A DNA stretch of 64,000 nucleotides, from positions 3,042,129 to 3,106,128 of the forward strand of contig NZ_JAMXLB010000001.1 in assembly GCF_024054195.1 (NCBI RefSeq), in the 5' to 3' direction. The position numbers were made by a program, and so were the translations under genes. The notes beneath the pieces were generated by a model, which worked only from the letters and a program-made list of their open reading frames with translations, was not told where the DNA came from and searched no databases. This document shows positions 63,198 to 64,000 of this stretch, in pieces. Numbering within the stretch: position 1 is the first letter of the stretch; each line of letters starts with the position of its first letter. The DNA comes from Flavobacterium sp. NRK F7 (GTDB lineage: Bacteria; Bacteroidota; Bacteroidia; Flavobacteriales; Flavobacteriaceae).

Positions 63198-64000
63198 TCA
63201 ACTTTTTTTAACATAATTTAAAAAGTCAGGATGATTTATTAATGCTAATGTTAGTATTGCTTCCCAGTAGTTAAATCCATGTTTTAATTGATTTTCAAAT
63301 TGAGAATTAATTACAATTTTTTGGATTATTGAATATTCTAATTCCTCAAGAGAGGCCTTTACCATACTCACTAAAGGACTAATTACAGAATCAATAGATG
63401 CGGAAAATCTTTCACAAAGGTGTAACCTATCATAATGTGTTTCAATAATTGAAAAAAAAATGGGGTCAATTTCATTAATATTTTTAATGAAGAACTCTAC
63501 CTTTGGAGTAATATTATCAAAATTTAAATTAACAAATAAATATTGAGTGTTTGGAAGTATGTCAAGATATAAATTAAGAAAATATGGTTTTCCATTATTT
63601 TTCCAATATTTCCCTTTATATGAATTACATTCAGTACAACTTGGAAATAAATTAAGTGGGTTTACAGAAAATTCACTGAATTCTTCTTTAGGTAGTATGT
63701 GGTCAAAAGAATTAATATTATTTATTGTACAGTTTTGGCACCTTGAAATAATTCTACCATCAATAGTTGTAACTTCTAGTAAAAGTTCTTGTATAAGCTT
63801 TCTTTTAAAATTATAAAGACCAAGTAAATCTTCTTTTTCAATTCCAGAGTAATTATAAGGTAGTGTTGATATTAAATCATTTGCCGCATTATTTTTAATA
63901 AAGGAATCATACAGAATACTAATGTTAGGGTGGAGTGCTAATAACCTGTCTTTATATAATATGTCACTAGCTCTATTACTTGTAGAATTTACAACATTTT
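63198..64000 (-). CDS. HNH endonuclease, partial (5' end beyond the window)
   Basis: An open frame of 267 codons ends at the TGA 63198-63200 and continues to the right edge; no start is inside the window. Its middle carries an HNH/zinc-type nuclease core: ISRCQNCTINNINSFDHILP, then FSVNPLNLFPSCTECNSYKG. That gives C-x2-C, D-H, N-x-L-x-P-x-C-x2-C-N and K, the usual His-Asn-His with a Cys4 zinc frame. The C-terminal 150 residues are helical (HGFNYWEAILTLALINHPD). It is probably a DNA or RNA cutter of an accessory defence or restriction system; the family is not named. It abuts the truncated TIGR02757 gene. Confidence 0.8.
   Translation of the reverse strand, partial: NVVNSTSNRASDILYKDRLLALHPNISILYDSFIKNNAANDLISTLPYNYSGIEKEDLLGLYNFKRKLIQELLLEVTTIDGRIISRCQNCTINNINSFDHILPKEEFSEFSVNPLNLFPSCTECNSYKGKYWKNNGKPYFLNLYLDILPNTQYLFVNLNFDNITPKVEFFIKNINEIDPIFFSIIETHYDRLHLCERFSASIDSVISPLVSMVKASLEELEYSIIQKIVINSQFENQLKHGFNYWEAILTLALINHPDFLNYVKKS

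Noticed and set aside
63547..63816. Plus-strand ORF of 89 codons at the right edge
   Set aside because: It is antisense to the HNH nuclease frame, whose motifs are clear, and has no domain of its own.
1..64000. tRNA, rRNA, CRISPR arrays and transposases
   Set aside because: No sequence with the expected folds or conserved protein motifs was seen in the intergenic regions I read; small RNAs could still be missed without a covariance-model search.

Overview
The window looks like chromosomal DNA from a member of the Flavobacteriaceae, probably Flavobacterium or a close relative. It is very AT-rich. Promoters have the Bacteroidetes -7 form TAnnTTTG rather than sigma70 boxes. One protein carries a type IX secretion C-terminal sorting domain. 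CarB is the short 950-residue form, and several families typical of the group are present (DUF6095, DUF6146, DUF6787, HMA-DUF3347, T9SS, TonB receptors with a carboxypeptidase-like N-domain). I found no rRNA, tRNA, CRISPR array or insertion sequence.

Layout. 0-11 kb: a NYN/OST-HTH protein, a large T9SS-exported protein with a duplicated module, a membrane LytTR regulator beside an acyltransferase, a lipoprotein, a two-PAS histidine kinase with an overlapping single-domain response regulator, a possibly decayed Cys-rich peptide region and two orphan envelope proteins. 11-25 kb: housekeeping genes (carB, rpmH, a lytic transglycosylase, an RlmL-type methyltransferase, a ZIP transporter, murQ, TerC) mixed with small conserved hypotheticals. 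25-28.5 kb: a cytochrome-c peroxidase/PhoX-like pair. 28.5-37 kb: a copper-handling region on the minus strand. It has a multicopper oxidase with an apparent C-terminal outer-membrane barrel, topoisomerase IB, a copper P-type ATPase, an AraC regulator with an HMA-like N-terminus, a DUF305 protein, an HMA-DUF3347 lipoprotein and a small Cys-rich secreted protein. A 16-bp motif is shared between the ATPase promoter region and the HMA-DUF3347 promoter region. 37-39 kb: a beta-lactamase-fold serine hydrolase with five N-terminal repeats, resembling polyglycine hydrolases.

39-49.5 kb: topoisomerase IV genes (parC, parE) separated by a lipoprotein gene; a transmembrane regulator with a periplasmic N-terminus and a cytoplasmic winged-helix C-terminus, divergent from a lipoprotein gene across three TTGACA repeats spaced 11 bp; a TIGR02117 protein; a LuxR regulator; ychF. 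49.5-63 kb: a TonB receptor; a ferredoxin divergent from an acyl-CoA reductase-serC-serA-DUF937 run; folE; msrA; a LolD-type ABC ATPase.

Right edge: a TIGR02757 (DUF2400) gene is cut off after its conserved AAKRINM motif. Immediately beyond it an HNH nuclease gene enters from the right and runs off the window. I read this as the left boundary of an accessory, possibly defence-related, island, and it is the most interesting lead here. Start codons were moved where promoter boxes, signal peptides or family N-termini required it; several genes appear to use TTG starts.
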